6,410 bases of DNA from CAYLZW01 sp964388085 (lineage in GTDB: Bacteria; Myxococcota; UBA727; CAYLZW01): positions 1 to 6,410 of the forward strand of contig CAYLZW010000317.1 of assembly GCA_964388085.1 (NCBI GenBank), written 5' to 3'. Shown in pieces: positions 6,268 to 6,410 of this stretch. The notes beneath the pieces were generated by a model. The model did not search any database and had not been told where the DNA came from. It saw only the letters and a program-made list of their open reading frames with translations. Every line of letters starts with the position of its first letter. The first letter of the stretch is position 1. The position numbers and the translations under genes were made by a program.

Positions 6268-6282
6268 GGGGACGCATTCCCC
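6268..6282. promoter_or_regulatory. Inverted repeat in the divergent intergenic region
   Basis: GGGGA-CGCAT-TCCCC has perfect 5-bp arms around a 5-base centre. It sits between the lipoprotein start (6230) and the malQ start (6346), where a regulator could affect both directions. The arms are short and GC-rich, so the case rests mainly on position. Confidence 0.3.
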
Positions 6283-6298
6283 TGGCCGCACGTTCCTG

Positions 6299-6325
6299 TT
6301 ACCGAGGCCGAGCCTCTCTTATACG
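6299..6325 (+). promoter_or_regulatory. Possible promoter for malQ
   Basis: TATACG (6320-6325) is a reasonable -10 box and forms a conspicuous AT-rich island in this GC-rich region, 20 bases before the malQ ATG. The best upstream partner, TTACCG at 6299-6304, gives a 15-base spacer, shorter than the usual 17. This is a weak call. The leader would be very short, and no clear ribosome binding site precedes the ATG. Confidence 0.3.
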
Positions 6326-6345
6326 TCTCCGACGACGATGAGCCC

Positions 6346-6410
6346 ATGACGCTGCACGCGATCCCCCGCTCGGCCGGCCTCCTGATGCACCCGACGTCCT
6401 TGCCCGGCCG
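6346..6410 (+). CDS. malQ: 4-alpha-glucanotransferase (amylomaltase), N-terminus only
   Basis: The first 21 codons run from ATG 6346 to the window end; the last two bases, CG, could begin an Arg codon. The peptide contains RSAGLLMHPTSLPG, matching the hallmark N-terminus of glycoside hydrolase family 77 enzymes (R-S-x-G-[IV]-L-L-H-P-T-S-L-P-G). These enzymes transfer alpha-1,4-glucan segments between maltodextrins in glycogen and maltose metabolism, normally in the cytoplasm; no signal peptide is apparent here. Met replaces the usual second Leu of LLHP, a mild change. ATG 6338 is out of frame and stops after three codons, so 6346 is the start. The rest of the enzyme, including the catalytic residues, lies outside the window. 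The family call rests on this one motif, but the motif is very distinctive. Confidence 0.85.
   Translation, partial: MTLHAIPRSAGLLMHPTSLPG

Noticed and set aside
5583..6341. 252-residue plus-strand open frame opposite the small lipoprotein
   Set aside because: It is Arg-rich with no domain signature, whereas the minus strand has a proper signal peptide and lipobox.

Overview
The window is very GC-rich DNA packed with genes. The high GC, the long spurious open frames on both strands, and the mix of TPR proteins and lipoproteins suggest a Gram-negative soil-type bacterium, most likely of the Myxococcota or former Deltaproteobacteria. That placement is an inference from style; no rRNA or other marker is present. 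I find seven protein genes, two of them cut by the window edges. There are no RNA genes, CRISPR arrays or insertion sequences. No gap between genes exceeds about 150 bases.

Left part, plus strand (2-2040): the end of a TPR protein, then a lipoprotein with an NTF2-like or DUF4878-like front half and a TPR back half. The C-terminal ~130 residues of the two proteins align without a single gap, at about 40 % identity by hand count. The two genes are therefore neighbouring carriers of one duplicated module. They probably share a transcript, since only 77 bases separate them and no terminator is visible.

Middle part, minus strand, read from 5537 down to 2044: a tight three-gene run with gaps of 13 and 10 bases. 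It encodes an ACT-domain malic-enzyme-like protein, a secreted protein of unknown function with TPR-like helices, and an M48-family metallopeptidase lipoprotein. The last gene meets the plus-strand lipoprotein gene tail to tail with only three bases between the stop codons.

Right part: a small lipoprotein of unknown function on the minus strand (6230-5688) lies 150 bases upstream of the malic-enzyme-like gene. The first 21 codons of a 4-alpha-glucanotransferase gene (malQ) start at 6346 and diverge from it.

The most interesting item is the malic-enzyme-like protein. Its fold motifs, catalytic-type lysine and NAD-binding loop are intact. By eye alignment, however, it lacks the catalytic tyrosine, has altered metal-ligand residues and has lost several substrate-binding residues. 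It may be a pseudoenzyme or an enzyme with a different substrate. I see no evidence for a defence system or mobile element. The common theme of the other genes is the cell envelope: three lipoproteins and one secreted protein.
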